A stretch of 64,000 nucleotides of DNA from Chitinophagaceae bacterium (GTDB lineage: Bacteria > Bacteroidota > Bacteroidia > Chitinophagales > Chitinophagaceae). The stretch is taken from positions 135,732 to 199,731 of the forward strand of contig JALHRP010000001.1 in assembly GCA_022841365.1 (NCBI GenBank). Direction: 5' to 3'. Below the pieces are notes generated by a model. The model worked only from the letters and a program-made list of their open reading frames with translations. It searched no databases and was not told the DNA's origin. Below, piece after piece: positions 44,479 through 52,366 of this stretch; positions within the stretch are counted from its first letter, which is position 1; the number at the start of each line of letters is the position of its first letter. A program made the translations under genes and the position numbers.

Positions 44479-45642
44479 ATGAACAGAAAACTTCGCATGG
44501 CCATGATCGGTGGTGGTAAAGATGCATTCATTGGTGCCGTTCACCGCCTTGCAATGAACATGGACGGACAGGTAGAGCTGGTTGCCGGCGCATTAAGTGT
44601 AAATGCAGAAATCGCCGTTGATTCGGGCAAGATGTTGTTTTTAGATGAAAGCAGAATTTATACCGATTATAAATTAATGCTGGAAAAAGAAGCCGCCATG
44701 CCTGCAGAGAAACGGATTGATTTTGTAACCATTGTTACACCCAACTTCGTGCATTTTGAACCGGCCATGATGGCATTGGATAAAGGCTTTCATGTAGTCA
44801 TTGAAAAGCCAATCACATTTACATTAGAAGAAGCCAAACAGCTCAAAGCAAAAGTGGATGAAACAGGGTTGAGTTTATTACTGTGCCATACCTACAATGG
44901 TTACCCCATGGTAAAACAGGCAAAGCAATTTTTAAAGAGTGGTGCATTGGGTAAGATTCGTAAAGTATATGTTGAATATCCGCAGGGTTGGCTGAGTACG
45001 TTCCTTGAAAAAACCGGACAGGCACAAGCCAGCTGGCGTACCGATCCAAAGAAAAGCGGCAAGGCAGGTAGCATGGGCGATATTGGTACACATGCGTTCA
45101 ACTTAGCAGAGTATGTAACGGGTTTACAGGTTACACATCTCTGCGCAGATATTAATATTGTAGTAGAAGGAAGAATGCTGGATGATGATGGAGCAGCATT
45201 TTTAAAATTCAACAATGGAGCTACAGGTGTATTAATGGCCACACAAATTGCAGCGGGTGAAGAAAACAATGTAAAGATTCGTGTGTATGGAGAAAAGGGC
45301 GGACTTGAATGGAAACATGAAGATGCAAATACATTACTTGTAAAGTGGCTCGATAAACCAACAGAAGTGTACAGAACAGGTGGAGGTTACAACAGTTCGT
45401 TTGCTGCACATAACACCAGAACACCTGCAGGTCATCCCGAAGGATTTTTAGAAGCATTCGCCAATCTCTATCGCAATTTTGTATTAACCGTTCGTGCAAA
45501 AATAGATGGGGAACAACCCAAAGAAGAATGGCTCGATTTTCCGGGAGTAAACGAAGGCGTACGTGGAATGGCGTTTGTAAATAATGTGATTGAAAGTGGA
45601 GAGAGTGAGGTGAAGTGGAAAGAGTTTACCCTAAATCCCTAA
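44479..45642 (+). CDS. Cytoplasmic Gfo/Idh/MocA oxidoreductase
   Basis: A 387-residue protein without a signal peptide. The N-terminal MAMIGGGKDAFIGAVHR binds NAD(P); VIEKPITFT has the catalytic Lys, and GSMGDIGTHAFNLAEY the Asp and His. The GGG-AFIGAVHR variant is seen in sugar dehydrogenases of the ThuB/inositol-dehydrogenase type (my recollection). It would reduce a 3-keto sugar after uptake, or oxidise its substrate in reverse. The last codons (TLNP and the stop) fall in a palindromic unit, so its C-terminal end may have been altered by repeat insertion. Confidence 0.9.
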   Translation: MNRKLRMAMIGGGKDAFIGAVHRLAMNMDGQVELVAGALSVNAEIAVDSGKMLFLDESRIYTDYKLMLEKEAAMPAEKRIDFVTIVTPNFVHFEPAMMALDKGFHVVIEKPITFTLEEAKQLKAKVDETGLSLLLCHTYNGYPMVKQAKQFLKSGALGKIRKVYVEYPQGWLSTFLEKTGQAQASWRTDPKKSGKAGSMGDIGTHAFNLAEYVTGLQVTHLCADINIVVEGRMLDDDGAAFLKFNNGATGVLMATQIAAGEENNVKIRVYGEKGGLEWKHEDANTLLVKWLDKPTEVYRTGGGYNSSFAAHNTRTPAGHPEGFLEAFANLYRNFVLTVRAKIDGEQPKEEWLDFPGVNEGVRGMAFVNNVIESGESEVKWKEFTLNP

Positions 45643-45657
45643 AGGGACTTTGCAGGA
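45627..45657 (-). repeat. Intergenic palindromic unit (copy j) at a gene end
   Basis: CCCTAAATCCCTAAAGGGA; on the minus strand TCCCTTTAGGGATTTAGGG. It is the inverted partner of the unit at 45736 and supplies the stop codon of the second Gfo/Idh gene. Confidence 0.6.
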
Positions 45658-45735
45658 GTAACACTGCTCAAATTTGCAATTGGAACTCAACTGTTGAAAC
45701 TTTGTTCAGCATTATCATTAATAACTAAAAGTAAA

Positions 45736-45759
45736 CAGCCCCTTTAGGGGTTTGGGGTA
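45736..45759 (+). repeat. Intergenic palindromic unit (copy k)
   Basis: CAGCCCCTTTAGGGG then TTTGGGGTA, in inverted orientation to copy j and touching the ATG of the next gene. The two copies bracket a 78-base spacer. Confidence 0.6.
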
Positions 45760-46814
45760 TGAAAACAATTAAAGGACCAGCTATTTTCTTAGCACAATTC
45801 ATGGGCGATGCAGCACCCTTCAACAGTCTGGACAGCATCTGCCAATGGGCTGCATCACTTGGCTTTACAGCCATACAGATTCCTACATGGGAAAAACGAT
45901 TGATTGATTTAAAACTTGCAGCAGAAAGTAAAACCTATGCTGATGAGTTAAAAGGAAAGATCAACAGTTATGGGCTGCACATTTCTGAACTGAGCACTCA
46001 CCTGCAGGGTCAGCTTGTTGCGGTACATCCGGCATACGATACCATGTTCGATAATTTTGCAGCAGAAGAAGTAAAGAACAATCCCAAAGCACGTCAGCAA
46101 TGGGCGGTACAGCAGGTGATGTACGGAGCAAAGGCATCGCAGAATTTAGGATTAACAGCACATGCTACTTTCAGCGGTTCTTTACTGTGGCATACATTTC
46201 ATCCCTGGCCGCAACGGCCCGATGGGTTGGTAGATGAAGGCTTTAAAGAATTAGCAAAACGCTGGTTGCCCATTCTCAATTACTTTGATGAATGCGGAGT
46301 AAATGTTTGTTATGAAATACATCCCGGTGAAGATTTGTTTGATGGCATTACGTATGAAATGTTTTTAGAAAAAGTAAACAATCATCCACGTGCCTGTTTG
46401 TTGTATGATCCATCGCATTTTGTATTGCAGCAGCTTGATTATTTGCAGTACATTGATTTTTATCATGAGCGCATCAAAGCATTTCATGTAAAAGATTCGG
46501 AGTTTAATGCAACAGGAAAGCAGGGGACATTCGGAGGCTATCAAAGCTGGCTCAACCGTGCAGGACGTTACCGCAGCCCAGGCGACGGACAGGTAGATTT
46601 TAAATCCATCTTTTCCAAACTCACCCAATACGGATACGATGGCTGGGCTGTAATGGAATGGGAGTGCTGTATCAAGCATCCCGAAGACGGTGCAAGAGAA
46701 GGGGCAGAGTTCATCAAAAAGCATTTAATCAGAGTAACAGAAAAAGCGTTTGATGATTTTGCCGGAGGAGCCACTGATACAATAACCAACAGAAAAATTT
46801 TAGGACTCGATTAA
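45759..46814 (+). CDS. Cytoplasmic sugar isomerase/epimerase-like TIM barrel
   Basis: A 351-residue AP-endonuclease-2-type barrel without a signal peptide. Metal-binding candidates lie in CYEIHPGEDLFDG, LLYDPSHFVLQQLDY, AFHVKDSEFN and WAVMEWEC. Its Glu, Asp, His and Glu pattern is complete. It lies within the plus-strand arm after the cytoplasmic Gfo/Idh gene, and is the third TIM-barrel gene of the locus and the only cytoplasmic one. It likely isomerises the keto sugar delivered by the pathway (inference). Confidence 0.87.
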   Translation: MKTIKGPAIFLAQFMGDAAPFNSLDSICQWAASLGFTAIQIPTWEKRLIDLKLAAESKTYADELKGKINSYGLHISELSTHLQGQLVAVHPAYDTMFDNFAAEEVKNNPKARQQWAVQQVMYGAKASQNLGLTAHATFSGSLLWHTFHPWPQRPDGLVDEGFKELAKRWLPILNYFDECGVNVCYEIHPGEDLFDGITYEMFLEKVNNHPRACLLYDPSHFVLQQLDYLQYIDFYHERIKAFHVKDSEFNATGKQGTFGGYQSWLNRAGRYRSPGDGQVDFKSIFSKLTQYGYDGWAVMEWECCIKHPEDGAREGAEFIKKHLIRVTEKAFDDFAGGATDTITNRKILGLD

Positions 46815-46892
46815 ATACAGGTATGGTATTCGTACAAACTATGGCATACCTTTCATGAAAAATTTACAATTTAACAATACAATTCTATTTAC

Positions 46893-47297
46893 ATGAAACA
46901 GATTTTATTTACATCAGCTGTTGCCCTTGCATTAATCGCCTGTGGCGGATCGGGCACAGAAAGCAAAGAGCAGGTAAAAGAAGAACCCAAACAGGAAACG
47001 GCAGCTGCGCCTGCAGTACCATCGGATAATCCTGATTATGAAAAAGGGCTGGCGTTAGTTGCAGCAAGCGATTGTCTTACCTGTCATAAAGTAGATGAAA
47101 AAGTGAATGGCCCGTCTTACAGAGATGTTGCCAATAAATACGAAAACACAGAAGCCAACGTAAAAATGCTGGCCGGAAAAGTAATTAAAGGAGGCAGCGG
47201 TGTATGGGGCGAAGTTTTAATGACCCCTCACCCCGCATTGTCGCAGGCCGATGCAGAACAAATGGTAAAATATATTCTCTTACTTAAAAACAATTAA
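46893..47297 (+). CDS. Class I cytochrome c lipoprotein
   Basis: A 134-residue lipoprotein (lipobox ALIAC, Cys17) with an Ala/Glu/Pro-rich linker (about 20-48). One heme site CLTCH lies near residue 65, with GPSYRDVANKY after it. A Met ligand is expected in GVWGEVLMTPHP, as in cytochrome c551/c552. It should carry electrons from the GMC dehydrogenases toward the respiratory chain. The gene ends 2 bases before the DUF1080 gene, which ties electron transfer to glycoside cleavage. Confidence 0.93.
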   Translation: MKQILFTSAVALALIACGGSGTESKEQVKEEPKQETAAAPAVPSDNPDYEKGLALVAASDCLTCHKVDEKVNGPSYRDVANKYENTEANVKMLAGKVIKGGSGVWGEVLMTPHPALSQADAEQMVKYILLLKNN

Positions 47298-47299
47298 AG

Positions 47300-48067
47300 A
47301 TGGTTCGTACAATTTTAATGATTGCAGCCGTTTCTTATTTCGCATCGTGTAACAACGAGTCAGAAAAATCAACACAATCATCTGATACAACAACAACCAT
47401 GAGTGCGGCTCCGCTTTTAACACAGGTAGAAATCAACGATGGATGGATTTCTTTGTTTGACGGCCAAAGTACAAAAGGCTGGCACAGGTATGGCGGAACA
47501 ACTGCAGGCACAGCCTGGAAAGCCGAAAACGGAGTGTTGCATTTAGATGCTTCTCAAAAAGATAACTGGCAGATTAAAGATGGTGGTGATATTGTAAGTG
47601 ATGAAGAATTTGAAAACTTTCATTTCAAAGTTGAATGGAAAATTGATACCTGCGGTAACAGCGGTATTATTTTTAACGTAAATGAAGATACCGTTAAATA
47701 CAAATATCCCTGGATGACCGGTCCTGAAATGCAGGTGCTCGACAACAGCTGTCATCCTGATGCAAAAATAAACAAACACAGGGCAGCTGATTTGTATGAT
47801 CTTATTTCTTCCGCTCCTGAAACAGTAAAACCTGCATTGGAATGGAACCTGGCCGAAATAAAATCACAAAACGGTTTGCTTGAGTTTTATCTCAACGGTA
47901 CAAAAGTATTAACCACAACCATGTGGGATGAAGGCTGGAAAAAAATGATTGCAGGCAGTAAGTTTAAAGCAATGAAAGATTTCGGAACTTATAAAAAAGG
48001 ACGGATTGCATTGCAGGATCATGGCAATCATGTGTGGTACAGAAATATTAAAATAAAGAAATTGTAA
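47300..48067 (+). CDS. DUF1080 / 3-keto-disaccharide hydrolase lipoprotein
   Basis: A 255-residue lipoprotein (lipobox FASC, Cys17). The single DUF1080 domain has all family marks: DGWISLFDGQSTKGW near residue 48, GNSGIIFNV, TGPEMQVLDN, LEFYLNGTKV, and the closing RIALQDHGNHVWYRNIKIK. The Pfam family is now named 3-keto-disaccharide hydrolase; members cleave 3-keto-glucosides after C3 oxidation. It acts in the periplasm or at the outer membrane, where the GMC dehydrogenases would make its substrate. It is the last gene of the plus-strand arm and is closed by a strong terminator. Confidence 0.92.
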   Translation: MVRTILMIAAVSYFASCNNESEKSTQSSDTTTTMSAAPLLTQVEINDGWISLFDGQSTKGWHRYGGTTAGTAWKAENGVLHLDASQKDNWQIKDGGDIVSDEEFENFHFKVEWKIDTCGNSGIIFNVNEDTVKYKYPWMTGPEMQVLDNSCHPDAKINKHRAADLYDLISSAPETVKPALEWNLAEIKSQNGLLEFYLNGTKVLTTTMWDEGWKKMIAGSKFKAMKDFGTYKKGRIALQDHGNHVWYRNIKIKKL

Positions 48068-48091
48068 AACTGTTCAACAGTTATGATCGTT

Positions 48092-48127
48092 AAAGAAAAG
48101 CCACAATTTTATTGTGGCTTTTCTTTA
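48092..48127 (+). terminator. Terminator of the plus-strand oxidation-first operon
   Basis: A long perfect stem AAAGAAAAGCCACAA/TTGTGGCTTTTCTTT, 25 bases after the DUF1080 stop codon, with a T-rich tail. Confidence 0.9.
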
Positions 48128-48168
48128 ACTCTTCATTTTTAAAACAAACTTTAAATTGTTATTAAAAA

Positions 48169-48522
48169 ATGAAATCATTCTTTACAATAGCAGCTTTGTT
48201 TACAGTTGTACATCTTCATGCACAGCAGAAAGATACCATTGAACAATACGCTGCTGTGAAAGTCAATTGGGGAGATCTCTTTTTTGAAACCACAATAGAA
48301 ATTGATTACGGTGAGCAGGGTTTTACCGGTTTCCGTAACAGGTTAAAAGATACCGTTACAGGGAAGCCCATCAAATTTAAATCTCCTGTAGATGCATTGA
48401 ATTATATGGGTAGACAGGGATGGAAGCTTGTAAATACCGTTTCGAATAATACGGATAACAGTTCTTATATCTATATTTTTAAGAAAGATGTGATGATACT
48501 TACAACAAGAGAGTGGTTTTGA
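48169..48522 (+). CDS. Small secreted protein of unknown function
   Basis: A 117-residue protein with a signal peptide ending at HLHAQ (residue 19). The mature part has YAAVKVNWGDLFFETTIEIDYG and a segment AGGPVDALNYMG-like, here SPVDALNYMGRQGWKLVNTV, resembling small DUF4177-like folds with a WKLV strand. The family is not certain. It stands alone between two terminators. Confidence 0.65.
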   Translation: MKSFFTIAALFTVVHLHAQQKDTIEQYAAVKVNWGDLFFETTIEIDYGEQGFTGFRNRLKDTVTGKPIKFKSPVDALNYMGRQGWKLVNTVSNNTDNSSYIYIFKKDVMILTTREWF

Positions 48523-48527
48523 ATTAA

Positions 48528-48556
48528 AGAGGGCCGCCTGTAAAGGCGGCCCTCTT
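48528..48556. terminator. Bidirectional terminator between convergent genes
   Basis: An AAGAGGGCCGCCT/AGGCGGCCCTCTT stem with a 4-base loop lies between the small secreted protein and htpG, which converge here. Confidence 0.85.
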
Positions 48557-48561
48557 GTTAT

Positions 48562-50436
48562 TTATGCTTCTGTTACAACGGGTTCGTTTTGCTGCATCAA
48601 TGCAACACTTCGGTTAATAAACGCTGTTAGTTGATTTCCTTTTAATAAACCCTGAGACAGCAATGCAAGATCTGCAAGATTATGCACCAGCAACTGTCCG
48701 GTTTCTTTATTGGCCAGTACCTTTTTATATACCGGATGATTTCCGTTAACAGTTAACTCAATCTCATCGGGCATGGATGCATAAAAGCCGCCCATGGGTC
48801 CGCTCATGTGTGCCATCTCTTTCATGCGACGCATCATTTCAGGTCTTGTTGCTATAACAGGAGCTGACTCTGCAGCTAATCCTTTTACAGATACATTTAC
48901 ATGAAAGCCGCTGAGTTCAATATTAAAAAGATCTTTCAGTGCAGTTTCTTCTTCTTCGGTGAGCGATGATTTTAATTCATTCTGCTGATCAATGAGGTTC
49001 TCAGCAATATCTGCATCTACACGTTTAAACTGGATATTCTCCCATTTCATTTCCATATGGCTGATAAAGCCGGCATCAATAATGGTATCTAACAACACAA
49101 CATGATAGCCTTTATCCTGCGCTGCTTTAATAAATGTGTGTTGCTCAACCGCATTGGTAGCATAAAGCAATACCAGCTTCCCTTCTTTATTTTTTTGTAA
49201 CACCTCGGCAACTGCTTTGTATTCATCCAACGTGTAAAAAGTAGCAGGTGTTGCATTTTCTTCTTCTGCTTTTATTTCAGTTGTTGCAGCCGATTTTAAA
49301 ATGTGAAATTTATTTGCACGGTCTAAAAACTTTTCATCCGTCATCATGCCGTACTTCACAAAAAGCCCGAGGCTTTCCCATTTTTCTTCAAACGATTTCC
49401 GGTTGTTCTTAAACATCTCTTCCAGTTTATCCGCTACCTTTTTGGTTATGTGCGAATTGATTTTTTTCACATTCGGATCGCCTTGCAAATAACTGCGGCT
49501 AACGTTGAGAGGAATATCCGGACTGTCAATAACACCATGTAACAACATCAAAAATTCAGGAACAATATCTTTCACTTCATCAGTTACAAATACCTGGTTG
49601 CAGTACAACTGGATCTTATCTTTTTGCAGCTCGTAACTCTGCTTAATTTTAGGAAAGTATAAAATACCCGTAAGGTTGAAGGGATAATCCACATTCAAAT
49701 GAATCCAGAAAAGTGGCGGTTCGCTGAAAGGGTAGAGTTCTTTATAAAATTGCTGATAATCTTCTGCAGTAAGTTCAGCCGGTTTTTTTACCCAAAGCGG
49801 ATGGGTGTTGTTGATCTGTGTTTCTTCAAAGAAAACAGGAACGGGTAAAAATTTACAGAAACGGGTGAGTATCCCGTTTAAACGATCTTCTTCTAAAAAC
49901 TCTTTGCTTTCATCATCTATATGCAGAATAATATCGGTACCACGCTCGGTTCGTTGCTCTGTTTCTTCTAATTGATAGGCAGGGCTGCCATCACACTCCC
50001 ATCTCACTGCAGCAGCTTCTTTAAAACTCTTCGTAATAATCTCCACTTTCTTACTCACCATAAAAGAGGAGTAAAAGCCCAAACCAAATTTACCGATGAT
50101 GGCATTTTCATTTTGCCCTTTGTATTTCTGTACAAATTCTTCTGCACCGGAAAATGCAACCTGGTTAATGTATTTCTCCACTTCTTCAGCCGTCATACCA
50201 ACACCGTTATCGGAAATAGTAATTGTGCCGGCTTCTTTGTTGAGTTTTACTGAAACGTTCAGTTCGCCCAGTTCACCTTTTGCTTCACCAATGGAAGAAA
50301 GTGTTTTCATTTTCTGTGTGGCATCTACCGCATTGCTCACCAGTTCACGCAGAAAAATTTCATGATCGCTGTAAAGAAATTTTTTAATGATGGGAAAAAT
50401 GTTCTCCGTTTGTACACGTATACTTCCTGTTTGCAT
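48562..50436 (-). CDS. htpG: HtpG, HSP90-family chaperone
   Basis: Start at the ATG of MQTGSIRVQTENIF gives 624 residues, the normal HtpG length; an upstream in-frame ATG would add a non-homologous hydrophobic leader. The N-terminal GHKL ATPase domain shows YSDHEIFLRELVSNAVDA, ISDNGVGM and IIGKFGLGFYSSFMV. The middle domain has SRSYLQGDPNVKKI, and the C-terminal dimerisation domain closes the protein. It is an ATP-dependent cytoplasmic chaperone. It is divergent from the ABC-F gene with a 214-base gap. Confidence 0.98.
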   Translation of the reverse strand: MQTGSIRVQTENIFPIIKKFLYSDHEIFLRELVSNAVDATQKMKTLSSIGEAKGELGELNVSVKLNKEAGTITISDNGVGMTAEEVEKYINQVAFSGAEEFVQKYKGQNENAIIGKFGLGFYSSFMVSKKVEIITKSFKEAAAVRWECDGSPAYQLEETEQRTERGTDIILHIDDESKEFLEEDRLNGILTRFCKFLPVPVFFEETQINNTHPLWVKKPAELTAEDYQQFYKELYPFSEPPLFWIHLNVDYPFNLTGILYFPKIKQSYELQKDKIQLYCNQVFVTDEVKDIVPEFLMLLHGVIDSPDIPLNVSRSYLQGDPNVKKINSHITKKVADKLEEMFKNNRKSFEEKWESLGLFVKYGMMTDEKFLDRANKFHILKSAATTEIKAEEENATPATFYTLDEYKAVAEVLQKNKEGKLVLLYATNAVEQHTFIKAAQDKGYHVVLLDTIIDAGFISHMEMKWENIQFKRVDADIAENLIDQQNELKSSLTEEEETALKDLFNIELSGFHVNVSVKGLAAESAPVIATRPEMMRRMKEMAHMSGPMGGFYASMPDEIELTVNGNHPVYKKVLANKETGQLLVHNLADLALLSQGLLKGNQLTAFINRSVALMQQNEPVVTEA

Positions 50437-50597
50437 AAAATCTGTTTTAGCCGCAAGGAACAAAAAAAGTACCAGCAGACGGTATTGTGACAGATTGACA
50501 AGTGTTGTTACAGTTGAATATTTAAAAGATAACCTTTTATTCAAACCCTTTCCCTGCCTGATTTTTCATACCTTCGCCGCTTCAAATTTCAGACTTT

Positions 50598-50627
50598 GGT
50601 GTCAGGACGTTGAAAACGTCAGACACC
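50598..50627 (+). repeat. Strong hairpin in ABC-F leader
   Basis: GGTGTC-AGG-ACGTT-GAA-AACGT-CA-GACACC: an outer 6-bp and an inner 5-bp stem with a GAA loop. It ends 23 bases before the ABC-F start codon. It has no T-run, so it is not a terminator. It is either a dispersed palindrome or a leader element. Confidence 0.6.
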
Positions 50628-50650
50628 TTAAACAGTAAACAGCAACAATT

Positions 50651-52291
50651 ATGATTAGTGCAAGAAATATTACCCTCTCTTACGGAAAACGGGTGTTGTT
50701 TGATGAAGTGAATATCAACTTTACCAAAGGCAATTGTTATGGTGTAATTGGTGCCAATGGTGCCGGCAAGAGTACTTTTTTAAAAATTCTGAGTGGTGAG
50801 ATAGAACCTAATAAAGGAACGGTTGAAATTACTCCCGGCGAACGGATGGCTGTTTTAAAACAAAACCACTTTGAGTTCGATGAGCATACGGTACTTAATA
50901 CCGTGTTGATGGGCCACAAAAAAATGTGGGAAGTGATGCATAAGAAAGATGCTATTTATGCAGATCCGGAAGCTACTGAAGATGATTACATGAAAGCAGG
51001 CGAGCTGGAAGCAGAGTTTGGAGAAATGGGTGGTTACACTGCAGAGAGCGATGCAGCTACTTTCCTCAGCAGCCTTGGTATTCGTGATGAGTATCATCAA
51101 ATGCTCATGAAAGATATTCCTTCCAACTTAAAAGTGCGGGTATTATTGGCGCAGGCATTATTCGGCAACCCGGATATTCTGTTGTTGGATGAGCCGACCA
51201 ACGGATTGGATATTGAAACCATCGGCTGGCTTGAAAATTTCTTAGCCGATTATGAGAATATTGTATTGGTGGTGAGTCACGACCGTCACTTTTTAGATTC
51301 AGTGTGTACCCACGTTGCCGATGTGGATCGTCAAAAAATCAAAACCTTTACCGGTAACTACAGCTTCTGGTACGAGAGCAGCCAGTTAATGGCCAAGCAG
51401 ATGGGTGATAAGAATAAAAAGACCGAAGAAAAGCGCCAGGCTTTAATGGACTTTATTGCCCGTTTCTCTGCCAACGCATCAAAAAGTAAACAGGCTACTT
51501 CCAGAAAGAAAGCATTGGAGAAATTAACATTAGAAGAAATTGAACCATCGAACAGAAAATATCCGGGTATTATTTTTCAGCCATTGCGTGAAGTGGGTAA
51601 CCAGATACTGCATGTAGAAAAATTAAAAAAAACGGTTGATGGCCGTGTATTATTTGACAAAGTAAACTTTACGGTAAATAAAAATGATAAGATTGCAATT
51701 ATCAGTAAAGATCCACTGGCGGTAACGCATTTCTTTGACATTATTAATGCAGAAGAAATACCCGACCATGGCAGTTATGAGTGGGGAACAACCATTACCA
51801 AAGCTTATTTGCCTGTAGAGCATAACAGCTTCTTTACTGAAGGATTGAATTTGATGGAATGGTTACGTCAGTTTGTACCAAGTCATGTGACCGATGCTGA
51901 TGAACCTTTTCTCCGTGGGTTTTTAGGAAAGATGTTATTCAGTGGCGATGATATTATGAAGAAGACCAACGTACTGAGCGGTGGTGAAAAAGTGCGTTGT
52001 ATGATCAGTAAAATGATGATGCAGAATCCGAATGTGATTATTCTCGATCAACCCACCAACCATCTTGATCTGGAAAGTATACAGGCATTTAACGAACAGT
52101 GTATTGAATATAAAGGAATCGTGTTAATGACTTCGCATGATCATACCTTCATGCATACAACAGCCAATCGTATCATTGAATTAACACCATCGGGCATCAT
52201 TGATCGTTTAACAACCTTTGATGAGTACCTGGAAGATGCAAGAGTAAAGCAATTGCAAATGGAAATGTATGGTGAGGCGGTTTTGCAGTAA
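50651..52291 (+). CDS. ABC-F family ATPase, YbiT-like, with degenerate NBD2 Walker A
   Basis: A 546-residue soluble protein with two ATPase domains and no membrane segment. NBD1 is complete: Walker A GANGAGKST (34-42) and LLLDEPTNGLDIETIGW. The linker FSANASKSKQATSRKKAL matches the E. coli YbiT group. In NBD2 the signature VLSGGEKVRCMIS and Walker B VIILDQPTNHLD are intact, but the Walker A site reads KIAIISKDPLAVTHFF (about 346-361), lacking GxxGxGK. ABC-F proteins act on ribosomes as translation factors. I recall similar loss in other Bacteroidota homologues. The gene has a hairpin leader. Confidence 0.9.
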   Translation: MISARNITLSYGKRVLFDEVNINFTKGNCYGVIGANGAGKSTFLKILSGEIEPNKGTVEITPGERMAVLKQNHFEFDEHTVLNTVLMGHKKMWEVMHKKDAIYADPEATEDDYMKAGELEAEFGEMGGYTAESDAATFLSSLGIRDEYHQMLMKDIPSNLKVRVLLAQALFGNPDILLLDEPTNGLDIETIGWLENFLADYENIVLVVSHDRHFLDSVCTHVADVDRQKIKTFTGNYSFWYESSQLMAKQMGDKNKKTEEKRQALMDFIARFSANASKSKQATSRKKALEKLTLEEIEPSNRKYPGIIFQPLREVGNQILHVEKLKKTVDGRVLFDKVNFTVNKNDKIAIISKDPLAVTHFFDIINAEEIPDHGSYEWGTTITKAYLPVEHNSFFTEGLNLMEWLRQFVPSHVTDADEPFLRGFLGKMLFSGDDIMKKTNVLSGGEKVRCMISKMMMQNPNVIILDQPTNHLDLESIQAFNEQCIEYKGIVLMTSHDHTFMHTTANRIIELTPSGIIDRLTTFDEYLEDARVKQLQMEMYGEAVLQ

Positions 52292-52309
52292 CAACTATCT
52301 ATCTAAATT

Positions 52310-52347
52310 TAAAAAGGCAATACTCATTTGAGCATTGCCTTTTTTTA
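52310..52347. terminator. Terminator between convergent ABC-F and T9SS-cargo genes
   Basis: An AAAAAGGCAAT/ATTGCCTTTTT outer stem and CTCA/TGAG inner stem, followed by a T-run, 18 bases after the ABC-F stop. Confidence 0.85.
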
Positions 52348-52366
52348 TGAACCGTGAGAACCCGTA

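Noticed and set aside
46819..46851. AGGTATG/CATACCT inverted repeat as terminator before cytochrome c gene
   Set aside because: The loop is 19 bases with no T-run, and the genes on both sides belong to one functional operon.
50437..50544. Longer HtpG with a hydrophobic leader
   Set aside because: HtpG is cytosolic and starts at the conserved N-terminal strand; the extension is non-homologous promoter DNA.
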